DNA from: UBA1664 sp964531715
GTDB lineage: Bacteria; Pseudomonadota; Alphaproteobacteria; Micavibrionales; UBA1664
Direction: 5' to 3'
Length of the DNA stretch: 64,000 nt
Assembly (NCBI GenBank): GCA_964531715.1
Contig: CAZHEE010000006.1
Span: 1-64,000 of the forward strand
Shown: positions 35,325 through 43,587 of the stretch, piece by piece
How the letters are laid out: each line of letters begins with the position of its first letter
Numbering within the stretch: the first letter of the stretch is position 1
Position numbers and translations under genes: made by a program
The notes under the pieces: generated by a model
Databases searched by the model: none
Seen by the model: the letters and a program-made list of their open reading frames with translations, nothing else
What the model was told of the DNA's origin: nothing

Positions 35325-35559
35325 TTCATATATCCTTTTAAATTGAAGGGTTATCATTCATAAAAATACCAGGCATGCCATTCGCCCGTATTTTCGTTTA
35401 AGTCCTCATTCTATAAAGGAAAGCCTGTATCAAATGCAAGTGAAAATTAAAAAGGCATAGGATAAGCATGAGAGGAACTTATCCCGGCAATATCAAAATA
35501 TACTATATATTGTGTTTTTCATGCTTGACCGCCACAGTATATTGAGACACACTTAAATT

Positions 35560-35578
35560 ATTGAGAATCACTCTCAAT
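35560..35578. promoter_or_regulatory. Fur-box-like 19-base palindrome
   Basis: ATTGAGAATCACTCTCAAT is symmetric about the central C at 35569, with eight of nine pairs matching. Its core TGAGAATCACTCTCA is one base from the 7-1-7 Fur operator TGAGAATNATTCTCA. It ends 38 bases before the start of the small gene at 35617, the right place for an iron-responsive operator. Confidence 0.65.
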
Positions 35579-35616
35579 CAAAACTGCTTAATATTTATCA
35601 TTACGGAGAGATACAG

Positions 35617-35862
35617 ATGAACACGCTTTTGCATGATTTGCTTGAACTTGAAACCTTTGCAAGCGGCGCGGAAGCCTGTATTTATGAGGCGGATTTATGG
35701 GCGCGTTACGGTAAATCGGAAACGATCACAGCGATTGAGACAGGTTTAATTGAACACCGCCGTATTAAATTCCGTGATGGTCACGGGCGTTGTGTTTGTT
35801 GGCTTTCTGATAAAGGGAAAACCGTTGCAAAAACCGAACAAGAGGCATCATCCGTTTTATAA
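35617..35862 (+). CDS. Small protein behind a Fur-type box, unknown
   Basis: The 81 residues follow GGAGAG at a good distance. The protein is helical at first (LLHDLLELETFASGAEACIY), with ETITAIETGLIEHRRIKF and GRCVCWLSDKGKTV near the end, a pattern suggestive of a small winged-helix fold. The Cys-Val-Cys near the end and one more Cys at ~26 might bind iron or zinc. I do not recognise the family. The Fur-like palindrome upstream suggests it is switched on when iron is scarce. Confidence 0.6.
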   Translation: MNTLLHDLLELETFASGAEACIYEADLWARYGKSETITAIETGLIEHRRIKFRDGHGRCVCWLSDKGKTVAKTEQEASSVL

Positions 35863-35946
35863 AATTTAGGAATGTTCATCATTCTTGCAAGCTGATATAA
35901 TTCTGTTCATATAAAAAAATAAAATGACTTTACAGGAGTTATCAGT

Positions 35947-36534
35947 ATGAAATTCGGATATCCGATTATAGCGGTATTTTTCAGCCTATTTACAATAAGC
36001 GGGTGCGCGACATATTCCCAAGGCGACATGATTGCCGACAGAACTTATGAAGCGACAGATTCGCTCGTTCGATCCTCAGGTCTTACCAATGATGATAAAA
36101 ACAAACCGCTGATTGTTACAACGATTTCTGATATCAACTTGCCCGAGACAAGCAATGCTTTCGGACGTTTGGTTAGTGAGCAAATTGCTGGGCGTTTGGC
36201 ACAACGAGGTTTTCACGTGACCGAGCTTAAAATGCGGGAAAGTCTTAATATCAAACGCGGTTTGTTAAACCCGTCTGAGGCAGGTGAGTTCCTGATTTCC
36301 CGTGACGTTCAGGCATTGCCGGGTGAGCAAACGGCAATGGCCGCGATTGTCGGCAGCTATGCCCTATCAGGCAGCGATGTCATTGTTCATTTAAAGATGC
36401 TTAATACAGTGAACGGGCAAATCCTCGGTTCAACCGATTATAGCCTTCCGTTGGATCGTGATATCAAAAATCTTTTAAGAGCATATAGTACGGTCGATAA
36501 TGATTTTTTCGGCACATCTATGGTTTATAATTAG
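35947..36534 (+). CDS. FlgO-like lipoprotein
   Basis: A signal peptide ends in the lipobox TISGC (Cys20), so the mature protein should be lipid-anchored in the outer membrane. The following ~170 residues match the FlgO domain: DSLVRSSGL, RLVSEQIAGRLAQRGFHVTE, VGSYALSGSDVIVHLKML and GQILGSTDYSLPLD. FlgO proteins were described as outer-membrane lipoproteins linked to flagella, but no flagellar gene is near, so a broader envelope role is possible. GGAG precedes the ATG. It may be read together with clpS 18 bases later. Confidence 0.8.
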   Translation: MKFGYPIIAVFFSLFTISGCATYSQGDMIADRTYEATDSLVRSSGLTNDDKNKPLIVTTISDINLPETSNAFGRLVSEQIAGRLAQRGFHVTELKMRESLNIKRGLLNPSEAGEFLISRDVQALPGEQTAMAAIVGSYALSGSDVIVHLKMLNTVNGQILGSTDYSLPLDRDIKNLLRAYSTVDNDFFGTSMVYN

Positions 36535-36552
36535 AAAAACGGATTTCCTGTC

Positions 36553-36906
36553 ATGATAATCATGCAAGATCATTTTCCGAGTGATGCGGATGACGGTGGC
36601 GATTCTAATAATCCGCTTCATGATGTCCTCCTCAAGCCTAAGCCAAAAACCAAAAAGCCCAGCATGTATAAGGTTATCTTGTTGAATGATGATTATACGC
36701 CGATGGATTTCGTCACCCATATCTTGCAAAAATTTTTCAGTAAAACCGGCGAGGAAGCCACCGAAATTATGCTCCACGTCCATCGCCGCGGGGTCGGTGT
36801 ATGCGGTATTTTCACATATGAGGTTGCAGAGACAAAAGTTTCGCTTGTGATGGACTATGCACGCGCCCATGAACAACCGCTTCAATGTACAATGGAAAAA
36901 GAATAG
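36553..36906 (+). CDS. clpS: ClpS adaptor of the ClpAP protease
   Basis: The core MYKVILLNDDYTPMDFVTHI followed by LHVHRRGVGVCGIFTYEVAE carries the Asp residues and hydrophobic pocket that bind N-degron substrates. A ~35-residue charged, Pro/Lys-rich N-terminal arm is normal. At 117 residues it is complete. ClpS delivers N-end-rule substrates to ClpA. clpA, its usual neighbour, is absent here; a HAD phosphatase follows. Confidence 0.95.
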   Translation: MIIMQDHFPSDADDGGDSNNPLHDVLLKPKPKTKKPSMYKVILLNDDYTPMDFVTHILQKFFSKTGEEATEIMLHVHRRGVGVCGIFTYEVAETKVSLVMDYARAHEQPLQCTMEKE

Positions 36907-36961
36907 TTTTTCCCCTTACTTTATATTGAATATCAAAGGTCGGTCTGATAAAGATTGTGCC

Positions 36962-37657
36962 ATGCAAAATATTTCAAAATACGACCTGATAATTTTTGAT
37001 TGTGACGGCACACTTGTTGATAGCGAGATGGCGCATAACAAAGTTCTACTGGAACAACTCCATGCGCTAGGCCTTACCGAATACACTCCTGAAAAAACTA
37101 TGGAAACCTTCGCAGGTCGCGCCATTACGGACATTGTTGAAAGGGTTGAGAAAGAGCATAGCGTGCGCTTTCCCGACCATCATTGGGAAAAAAATCAAGC
37201 GCTATACAAGGAAATTTTACCCAATTACATGCGCCTTGACCCGACCTGCCGCCCGCTTTTAGAAAAATTAAAAGAAGTAGGGCAGAAAATGGCGGTCGGT
37301 TCTAACGGTACACGCGATAATGTTTTGGGTACGATTCGCGCCGCTGGCTTTGATGAGTTTTTCCCTGATGAGTTTATCTTTACATTTGAAATGGTCAGAA
37401 ACCCGAAGCCTGCACCCGACCTTTACCTCCATGTTTGTGAGGCAATGCATGCAACGCCGGATAAGGCGATTGTGATTGAGGATACAGTTCCGGGAGCCTT
37501 GGCAGGCTTGGCGGCGAACATCGATACGGTCGGCTATACGGGCTTATCCCATCGTGATGGGCAATTTGACCGCCTGAAAGCCATTGATTGCACGCATGTG
37601 ATTACCGCCATGGGTGACCTCGACGCAATTATTTATCCACATGCCAAAGTGGCGTAG
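36962..37657 (+). CDS. HAD-IA phosphatase (beta-phosphoglucomutase-like)
   Basis: Motif I is IIFDCDGTLVDSEMAH, motif II VGSNGTRDNVL, the Lys is in RNPKPAPDLYLH, and motif IV is VIEDTVPGALAG. The cap follows motif I, as in subfamily IA (Gph, PGM-B and GS1-type phosphatases). The substrate is not predictable. I chose ATG 36962 (MQNISKYD); a longer frame overlapping clpS exists but would add non-family residues. No strong ribosome site is visible. Confidence 0.85.
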   Translation: MQNISKYDLIIFDCDGTLVDSEMAHNKVLLEQLHALGLTEYTPEKTMETFAGRAITDIVERVEKEHSVRFPDHHWEKNQALYKEILPNYMRLDPTCRPLLEKLKEVGQKMAVGSNGTRDNVLGTIRAAGFDEFFPDEFIFTFEMVRNPKPAPDLYLHVCEAMHATPDKAIVIEDTVPGALAGLAANIDTVGYTGLSHRDGQFDRLKAIDCTHVITAMGDLDAIIYPHAKVA

Positions 37658-37771
37658 GATGCTTTGACTGGACAGGGGATGAAAAAGAGCTATTGTCAGG
37701 ACATGAACACTCTGCTAAATAACGGCAGTCTTATAAAGAAAAAGATTAAACCACGTAAAGGAACATGATTT

Positions 37772-38011
37772 ATGAGTGATATTGCAGAACGCGTTAAGAA
37801 AATTGTTGTCGAACATTTAGGCGTTGAAGAAGATAAAGTTGTTGAAAGCGCAAGCTTTATTGACGATTTGGGTGCTGACTCCCTTGATACGGTTGAATTG
37901 GTAATGGCCTTTGAAGAGGAATTTAATGTTGAAATTCCCGATGATGCAGCGGAGAAAATCCAGACTGTCGGCGATGCCGTGACCTTCATCAAGGAAAATT
38001 CAGGCGAGTAA
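37772..38011 (+). CDS. acpP: Acyl carrier protein
   Basis: The 79-residue acidic protein has the phosphopantetheine attachment motif GADSLDTVELVMAFEEEF with the modified Ser. It carries growing acyl chains in fatty acid and lipid A synthesis. AAAGGA precedes the ATG. fabF follows after a hairpin; fabD and fabG, commonly upstream, are not present here. Confidence 0.98.
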   Translation: MSDIAERVKKIVVEHLGVEEDKVVESASFIDDLGADSLDTVELVMAFEEEFNVEIPDDAAEKIQTVGDAVTFIKENSGE

Positions 38012-38034
38012 TCTACTATTGATTTCACTGATTT

Positions 38035-38070
38035 ATCCCCGTTTTATGGTGACATAAAGCGGGGATTTTC
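38035..38070 (+). terminator. Hairpin between acpP and fabF
   Basis: ATCCCCGTTTTATG pairs with CATAAAGCGGGGAT (one G-U) around GTGA and is followed by TTTTC. It probably attenuates readthrough from acpP into fabF, giving more acpP than fabF transcript. Confidence 0.75.
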
Positions 38071-38151
38071 TTATGGGATGTAAAAAGATGCTGGAACTTT
38101 AGGTTCGCTATGGTAAAAAGATTAAAAGTTTTTTGGTAGGAGTATATAATC

Positions 38152-39420
38152 ATGAAACGTGTTGTGATAACAGGAATGGGAATGGTGTCCCCCCTCGGTG
38201 TTGGTGTCGGGCATAACTGGGCGGAAATTACATCCGGAAAGTCGGGCATTCGCAAGGTTGAGAGCTTTGACGTGTCCGACATCCCTTCACGTATTGCAGG
38301 GACAATCCTTCGCGCAGATGAACCGACAGATGACGGTAAATTCCATGCGGCCTCTTTCGTTGATACGAAAGAACAGAAAAAAATGGATGATTTCATCATC
38401 TTTGCCATGGCGGCGGCGCAGGAAGCAATTGCGGATTCTGGTTATGAGGCCGATACGGATGAGAAACAGTGGCGGACAGGTGTCTTGATTGGCTCGGGAA
38501 TTGGTGGACTTGAAACCATTTACGATACATCGCTGCTTATGGAGGAAAAAGGCCCGCGGCGGATTTCACCTTTCTTTATTCCCTCAGCCTTAATTAATCT
38601 CGCAAGCGGTCATGTTTCAATCAAATACGGTTTTAAAGGTCCAAATCACTCGGTTGTCACGGCATGTGCCACGGGAACACATGCGATTGGCGATGCCGCA
38701 CGCCTCATTATGTTCGGTGATGCCGATGTCATGATTGCAGGTGGTGCGGAAAGCTCGGTCAATAAGATTGGCATGGCAGGGTTCGCCGCCGCGCGCGCGC
38801 TCTCAACCGGCTATAATGATAACCCTCAAGCAGCCTCCCGCCCGTTTGATGAAGGCCGCGACGGATTTATCATTGCCGAAGGGGCAGGTATCGTCGTCCT
38901 TGAAGATTACGAGCATGCCAAGGCACGTGGTGCAAAAATTTATGCCGAGGTTAAAGGCTATGGCTTATCAGGCGATGCAAATCACATTACCGCCCCTGCC
39001 GCAGATGGGAATGGCGGATATCGCGCAATGGAGGCCGCTATGCGCAATGCAGGCGTGAATGCAGATGAAATCGGCTATGTCAATGCACATGGAACCTCAA
39101 CCCCTGTCGGTGACGGGATTGAGGCCGCCGCAGTCAAGCGCATGTTTAAAAATTCATTGGATCATGTTTCCATGTCTTCAACAAAGTCGGCCATCGGGCA
39201 TTTACTCGGCGCTGCCGGTGCTGTTGAAGCCATCTATACCGCGAAAGCTTTAGAGACGGGAATCCTGCCACCAACACTTAATCTTGATAATCCTTCTGAG
39301 ATATGTGAGGGGATGGATCTTGTCCCCCATAAAGCGAGAGAGAAAAATGTGACTGCCGCACTGTCCAACAGCTTTGGTTTCGGCGGGACGAATGCTTCGA
39401 TTATTTTGACAAAGGTTTAA
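38152..39420 (+). CDS. fabF: Beta-ketoacyl-ACP synthase II
   Basis: It starts KRVVITGMGMVSPLGVGVG. The active-site Cys is in VVTACATGTHAIGDAARLI, and the two His residues lie in VNAHGTSTPVGD and KSAIGHLLGAAGAVEA. The 422 residues are normal for FabF. It extends acyl-ACP chains with malonyl-ACP. Its 3' end overlaps that of the convergent BLUF gene by four bases. Confidence 0.97.
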   Translation: MKRVVITGMGMVSPLGVGVGHNWAEITSGKSGIRKVESFDVSDIPSRIAGTILRADEPTDDGKFHAASFVDTKEQKKMDDFIIFAMAAAQEAIADSGYEADTDEKQWRTGVLIGSGIGGLETIYDTSLLMEEKGPRRISPFFIPSALINLASGHVSIKYGFKGPNHSVVTACATGTHAIGDAARLIMFGDADVMIAGGAESSVNKIGMAGFAAARALSTGYNDNPQAASRPFDEGRDGFIIAEGAGIVVLEDYEHAKARGAKIYAEVKGYGLSGDANHITAPAADGNGGYRAMEAAMRNAGVNADEIGYVNAHGTSTPVGDGIEAAAVKRMFKNSLDHVSMSSTKSAIGHLLGAAGAVEAIYTAKALETGILPPTLNLDNPSEICEGMDLVPHKAREKNVTAALSNSFGFGGTNASIILTKV

Positions 39421-39842
39421 GCCGTGTCTTTTTTTTCAAGGAGTTTTTTATAAAACATCACAAGAATATCTGATTGTGGTTGTAGATTTTTTGAAAAACT
39501 GATGGAAAGGTCCTTCAATCTTTCCCGACTGAATTTTTGACCATTTGAAAAATTAAAATAATCCATTTTCCAGTCATAAAATCCCCGCTTTTCTGTCTTT
39601 GTATCAATCAGATATTCAAGATTTTGATGACGTGAGTCTTTTTCAATGTCCGCCATAATCGCGCGGACATTATTCTCCTCACCCTCAAGAATTTGAAGAT
39701 ATTTCCCCTCCATATAAAACAAAACGCCCGTAATACCTAATACCATGTTTTTAGGCTTGGATACGGCCATGATATCGGCCAGATTTTGTTTTGCTTCCAT
39801 GTCGGTTCCGACATGGTCACTAATATATACAATAAGATGCAT
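39417..39842 (-). CDS. Single-domain BLUF blue-light photoreceptor
   Basis: The BLUF domain spans residues ~1-95. The key flavin-site residues are present: Tyr6 (LIVYIS), Asn32 (PKNMVLGITG) and Gln50 (YLQILEGE), plus the Trp-Met of FYDWKMDY. A ~40-residue helical tail follows and no output domain is attached, so it should signal by binding a partner. It is divergent from a Crp/Fnr-type regulator 79 bases away, which is the obvious candidate partner or co-regulated gene. The upstream region holds no clear promoter that I can name. Confidence 0.92.
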   Translation of the reverse strand: MHLIVYISDHVGTDMEAKQNLADIMAVSKPKNMVLGITGVLFYMEGKYLQILEGEENNVRAIMADIEKDSRHQNLEYLIDTKTEKRGFYDWKMDYFNFSNGQKFSRERLKDLSISFSKNLQPQSDILVMFYKKLLEKKDTA

Positions 39843-39933
39843 TTTATTCCTTTTTTACGAAAATCAATTTATTTTGGGAACAAAGCAAAGAAAAAAGCGT
39901 AATTTTAATGTAAGTTAATTAATGGAGAGTTTA

Positions 39934-40695
39934 ATGGGTTCCTGTATCATCGAGAAATTCAGTTATTACGGCGATTTGACCGATGATGAAAAAGCAATTC
40001 TTGATAAGTTCGAAGATAGCAAAGAGCATTACAAGGCGGGTGAAACGGTCTTTACCAAAGGCGAAAAAATAGAAAACCTCTATATCGTTTTTGATGGATG
40101 GGGCTATATCTCTGCCAACTTGGATACAAGTTTACGGAGTATTTTTGATGTCCGCCTCGATGCCGATTTTATCGGTATTCCTGAGATTTCATTTCAAAAT
40201 CATCTCTATGATTTGCATGCTTTGACTGATTTGACTTTATGCCCGTTCCCGCGCAAACACTTAGATGACATATTTTCAAAATCAACACGATTGAGGGATA
40301 TATTCTTCTTAATTATATCACGTGAAAAAGCGATTGCGAATGAACGGATTATTTCAATCGGGCGCAGGACTGCTTTTGAAAAAGTGGCACATTTTATTGT
40401 CGAAATTTCCCTACGCTATGGCATGCTAGGAATGGAAGGACATAATAGCTTTAACTTCCCGTTGAAACAGGAACACATCGCGGATTTACTGGGTTTAAGT
40501 CCGGTTCATGTGAGCCGTGCAATGACAAATTTGAAGAATAACGGCTATATTCAATATAATCGCTCGACCATGCATATTGTGGATCAGGATAAACTTCGTA
40601 ATCTTGCCGCTTTCGACCCTTCCTTTGTTTTGAAACCTGACATAAGTTTTGATTATAGCAATGATAATGTTGATAAAAATCAACAGCATGCATAA
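39934..40695 (+). CDS. Crp/Fnr-family transcription regulator
   Basis: The N-terminal cyclic-nucleotide-binding-type barrel includes YKAGETVFTKGEKIENLYIV. The C-terminal helix-turn-helix reads LKQEHIADLLGLSPVHVSRA, with the SPVHVSR recognition-helix pattern of the family. The Cys residues needed for an FNR [4Fe-4S] cluster are absent, as is the full cAMP-binding signature, so the effector is unknown. GGAG seven bases upstream favours the ATG at 39934 over 39922. It faces the BLUF gene, and the DsbD-like gene follows 59 bases downstream on the same strand. Confidence 0.9.
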   Translation: MGSCIIEKFSYYGDLTDDEKAILDKFEDSKEHYKAGETVFTKGEKIENLYIVFDGWGYISANLDTSLRSIFDVRLDADFIGIPEISFQNHLYDLHALTDLTLCPFPRKHLDDIFSKSTRLRDIFFLIISREKAIANERIISIGRRTAFEKVAHFIVEISLRYGMLGMEGHNSFNFPLKQEHIADLLGLSPVHVSRAMTNLKNNGYIQYNRSTMHIVDQDKLRNLAAFDPSFVLKPDISFDYSNDNVDKNQQHA

Positions 40696-40754
40696 TATTT
40701 AATAATCCAAATGGCCACCTTGCTTTCGCCATAATTTGCCATGATACTGTTTTC

Positions 40755-42788
40755 ATGAGATTTTTCGCTCTTGCACTTTTCCTGCTGTTCTTGCCATTTC
40801 AGCTTTATGCGCAGGAGAGTGAGCAAAATGCGCGGCTTGATATTTATCCATCCCATAATGCAATTATGACGGGTGAGCCGTTTGAGATTGCGATACAACA
40901 AACCATCCGCAACGGGTGGCACACTTATTGGTATAATGCAGGCGATTCAGGTGAGCCGCTTTCGATAGAATGGGATCCGCCCAAGGACGTTATGGTCAGT
41001 GACCTGAAATTCCCGACGCCAAAGAAAATCTATTACGATCCGCTGGTTAATTATGGCTATGAAGGCGCACCGATTTATCTGCAAAACATTACGCTTTCGG
41101 ATAATTATAAAGGGGATACTCTTACGCTCAATGGGGAGGCTTTTTGGCTCGTTTGTGAGGAAATTTGTATCCCTGAATCGCAAGATATTGCGATTGAAAT
41201 TCCTGTGGCGGAAAACCAAAGTGAGATTAATAAAAATATCTTTAAATCAGCCCGCGCCGCAATGCCGCAACAGGTCGACTGGCCTGCTCAACTTTCCCAA
41301 TATGAAGGACAGGCAGTTTTAACGCTTAATGTTCCTAAAACATTGTTTAATCAATTCACGGATGTTGAGATTTTCCCTTATGATTGGGGCGTGATGGCAA
41401 CGACTGCCACAGCCATTTCCGATATTAATGAAGATGAAGGTACAGTCACTCTTTCCCAAACGTATGGTGACAGAGATATTGCCGAGCTAATCAATCCGCG
41501 TTTTGTTTTGAAAACTGGTAACGCATCTTATGAGGTGGCGGCAGAGACCGATACAATCATGAGTATAGTTCCCGAGGGTGCACCATCACTCATCCTTGTT
41601 TTATTTTTTGCATTTGTGGGCGGCATTATTCTCAACCTCATGCCTTGCGTATTTCCTGTGCTTTCAATGAAAGCGTTAAGTCTTGTCAAGCTTTCAGGGC
41701 AAGAGCGCAAGCATGCAAAGGCAAGCGGACTTGCTTATACGGCAGGGGTGGTTGTATCCTTTCTTGCCATTGCCGCAACTTTGCTTATCCTGCGTGAAGG
41801 TGGTGAAGCCATCGGCTGGGGATTTCAACTCCAGAACTCTTATGTGATTACGGCTTTGGCGGCTTTACTTTTTCTCGTGTCACTTAATCTGTTCGGATTT
41901 TTCGAATTCGGTAATAAATTAAGCGGCGTGGGTTCAAGCTTTGCAAGTGGCTCAAGCATACGCGCATCTTTTTTCACGGGCGTGCTTGCCTGTCTGGTCG
42001 CAACACCCTGTACCGCACCTTTTATGGCAACCGCGCTTGGCTATGCAATTATTCAACCCAGCATCATTGCTCTCACAATTTTTGCCATGCTTGGTTTTGG
42101 GCTTGCATTTCCTTACTTGATATTATGCTTCCTGCCGCAGACGCAACGCTTCTTGCCAAAGCCGGGCGCATGGATGGAGCGTTTCAGGCAGTTCCTCGCC
42201 TTCCCGATGCTCGCCAGTGTCATCTGGCTCATCTGGGTGCTTGCAAAACAATCGGGTGATATGGCGTTACTTTATATTCTCAGCCTGTTGCTTTCGCTGG
42301 CCTTTGTTATTTGGCTGTTCAAAACGCATGCTGGCAAGTGGTTAAAAATAGGATTAACCGCCCTTATCGCGCTTCTTTTAATCATTTATTCTGCACATTT
42401 ATCAAAGCCTGAAACAGCTGCCTATGAAGATTTTACACGCGCGAAACTTGAACAAACTCTCACCGATAATCCTGGTCAGCCAATCTTTGTCAATATGACT
42501 GCGGCATGGTGTATTACGTGCCTTGTGAATGAACGGACATCGCTCAATACGGATCAAGTTAAGCAAGCTTTTATCGATAATAATGTCATTTATATGAAAG
42601 GTGACTGGACCAATCGGAACGAGGATATCAGCCTTTATCTCGAATCCTATGGTCGAAACGGTGTTCCGCTCTATGTTTATTACGGACGGGCAAATGAAGA
42701 TGGGGTAAGGCCGCAAGGTCAAATCCTGCCTCAAATATTAACCCCAAACATACTTTTAAACACTCTTGAAGGAGATATAATAAAATGA
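40755..42788 (+). CDS. DsbD/ScsB-like thiol:disulfide interchange protein
   Basis: A signal peptide (LALFLLFLPFQLYAQ) precedes a periplasmic N-terminal domain of ~240 residues with a Cys pair in LVCEEICIPE. The central membrane domain has eight or so spans with the redox Cys residues in LMPCVFPVLSMKAL and ATPCTAPFMATALGYA. The C-terminal periplasmic thioredoxin domain carries AAWCITCLVNE. It moves electrons from cytoplasmic thioredoxin to periplasmic substrates. The large N-terminal domain resembles ScsB more than DsbD. It overlaps the redoxin gene by four bases (ATGA). Confidence 0.92.
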   Translation: MRFFALALFLLFLPFQLYAQESEQNARLDIYPSHNAIMTGEPFEIAIQQTIRNGWHTYWYNAGDSGEPLSIEWDPPKDVMVSDLKFPTPKKIYYDPLVNYGYEGAPIYLQNITLSDNYKGDTLTLNGEAFWLVCEEICIPESQDIAIEIPVAENQSEINKNIFKSARAAMPQQVDWPAQLSQYEGQAVLTLNVPKTLFNQFTDVEIFPYDWGVMATTATAISDINEDEGTVTLSQTYGDRDIAELINPRFVLKTGNASYEVAAETDTIMSIVPEGAPSLILVLFFAFVGGIILNLMPCVFPVLSMKALSLVKLSGQERKHAKASGLAYTAGVVVSFLAIAATLLILREGGEAIGWGFQLQNSYVITALAALLFLVSLNLFGFFEFGNKLSGVGSSFASGSSIRASFFTGVLACLVATPCTAPFMATALGYAIIQPSIIALTIFAMLGFGLAFPYLILCFLPQTQRFLPKPGAWMERFRQFLAFPMLASVIWLIWVLAKQSGDMALLYILSLLLSLAFVIWLFKTHAGKWLKIGLTALIALLLIIYSAHLSKPETAAYEDFTRAKLEQTLTDNPGQPIFVNMTAAWCITCLVNERTSLNTDQVKQAFIDNNVIYMKGDWTNRNEDISLYLESYGRNGVPLYVYYGRANEDGVRPQGQILPQILTPNILLNTLEGDIIK

Positions 42789-43384
42789 GAAAATTACTTT
42801 TAACAACAGCCCTCTTAATGACAACAAGTGTCGCAGCGATAGCAGCGCCTGTCACGGGTGAGCCCGCACCAGTCTTTACAGCGAACGATACAAAGGGTGT
42901 TGAGCATACTTTAACAGATTTTACGGGTAAGACAGTTGTCCTTGAATGGAATAACCCTGAATGCCCGTATGTCGTGAAGCATTATGACAGCGGCAATATG
43001 CAGGCCTTGCAGGCGGATGCGACCGCGAATGATGTTGTCTGGCTAACAATTAATTCAGGCGCGGAAGGCAAACAGGGTTTCATGACCGCGGATGAGGCTT
43101 ACACAATGATGACAGAGGTCGGCTCAAACGCAACGGCTTATATCATTGATGATGAGGGTGAAATCGGTTCACTTTATGCCGCCAAAACAACACCGCATAT
43201 GTATGTCATTGATGGTGATGGGACGCTTGTGTACCAAGGTGCGATTGATTCCGATCCAAGCTTTAAGCAAGAGGGCATTGAAACCGCAACAAATTATGTC
43301 TCTGCCGCTTGGAAGGCCGTTGCCGCAGGTGAGGAAATCGAAAACGGTACAACTCAACCGTATGGGTGTTCGGTCAAGTATTAA
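42785..43384 (+). CDS. Periplasmic redoxin (AhpC/TSA-thioredoxin fold)
   Basis: A signal peptide (LLLTTALLMTTSVAAIAA) leads into a thioredoxin-fold domain: PAPVFTANDTKGVEHTL, LEWNNPECPYVVKHYDSG, TTPHMYVIDGDG. The active site is CPYVVK with a single Cys instead of CxxC. A second Cys lies near the end (YGCSVKY) and could form a reversible disulfide. It is translationally coupled to the DsbD/ScsB-like gene, which is therefore its probable reductase. The role may be periplasmic peroxide detoxification or sulfenic-acid reduction. Confidence 0.85.
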   Translation: MRKLLLTTALLMTTSVAAIAAPVTGEPAPVFTANDTKGVEHTLTDFTGKTVVLEWNNPECPYVVKHYDSGNMQALQADATANDVVWLTINSGAEGKQGFMTADEAYTMMTEVGSNATAYIIDDEGEIGSLYAAKTTPHMYVIDGDGTLVYQGAIDSDPSFKQEGIETATNYVSAAWKAVAAGEEIENGTTQPYGCSVKY

Positions 43385-43475
43385 AAAAGGGTTAAAGTTA
43401 GCATAATTATACCCATATCTAAGCTGTTTTTAAAAGGATGATGGTTGCCTCCATTGACGCGCCATAAAATACAAC

Positions 43476-43495
43476 AGGAAGGCACATGCCTTCCT
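43476..43495. terminator. Perfect hairpin AGGAAGGC/GCCTTCCT, possible terminator
   Basis: AGGAAGGC and GCCTTCCT flank ACAT in the gap between the convergent redoxin and L,D-transpeptidase genes. No T-tract follows on either strand, so termination is uncertain. Confidence 0.4.
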
Positions 43496-43587
43496 CTCAG
43501 CTATGAAAAATTGTTGCAACCTTCATCTTCTATTTATCAGTCCTGAACATAGGCTCTGTTAAGTTTTCTTTTTTACAGAACAATTTA

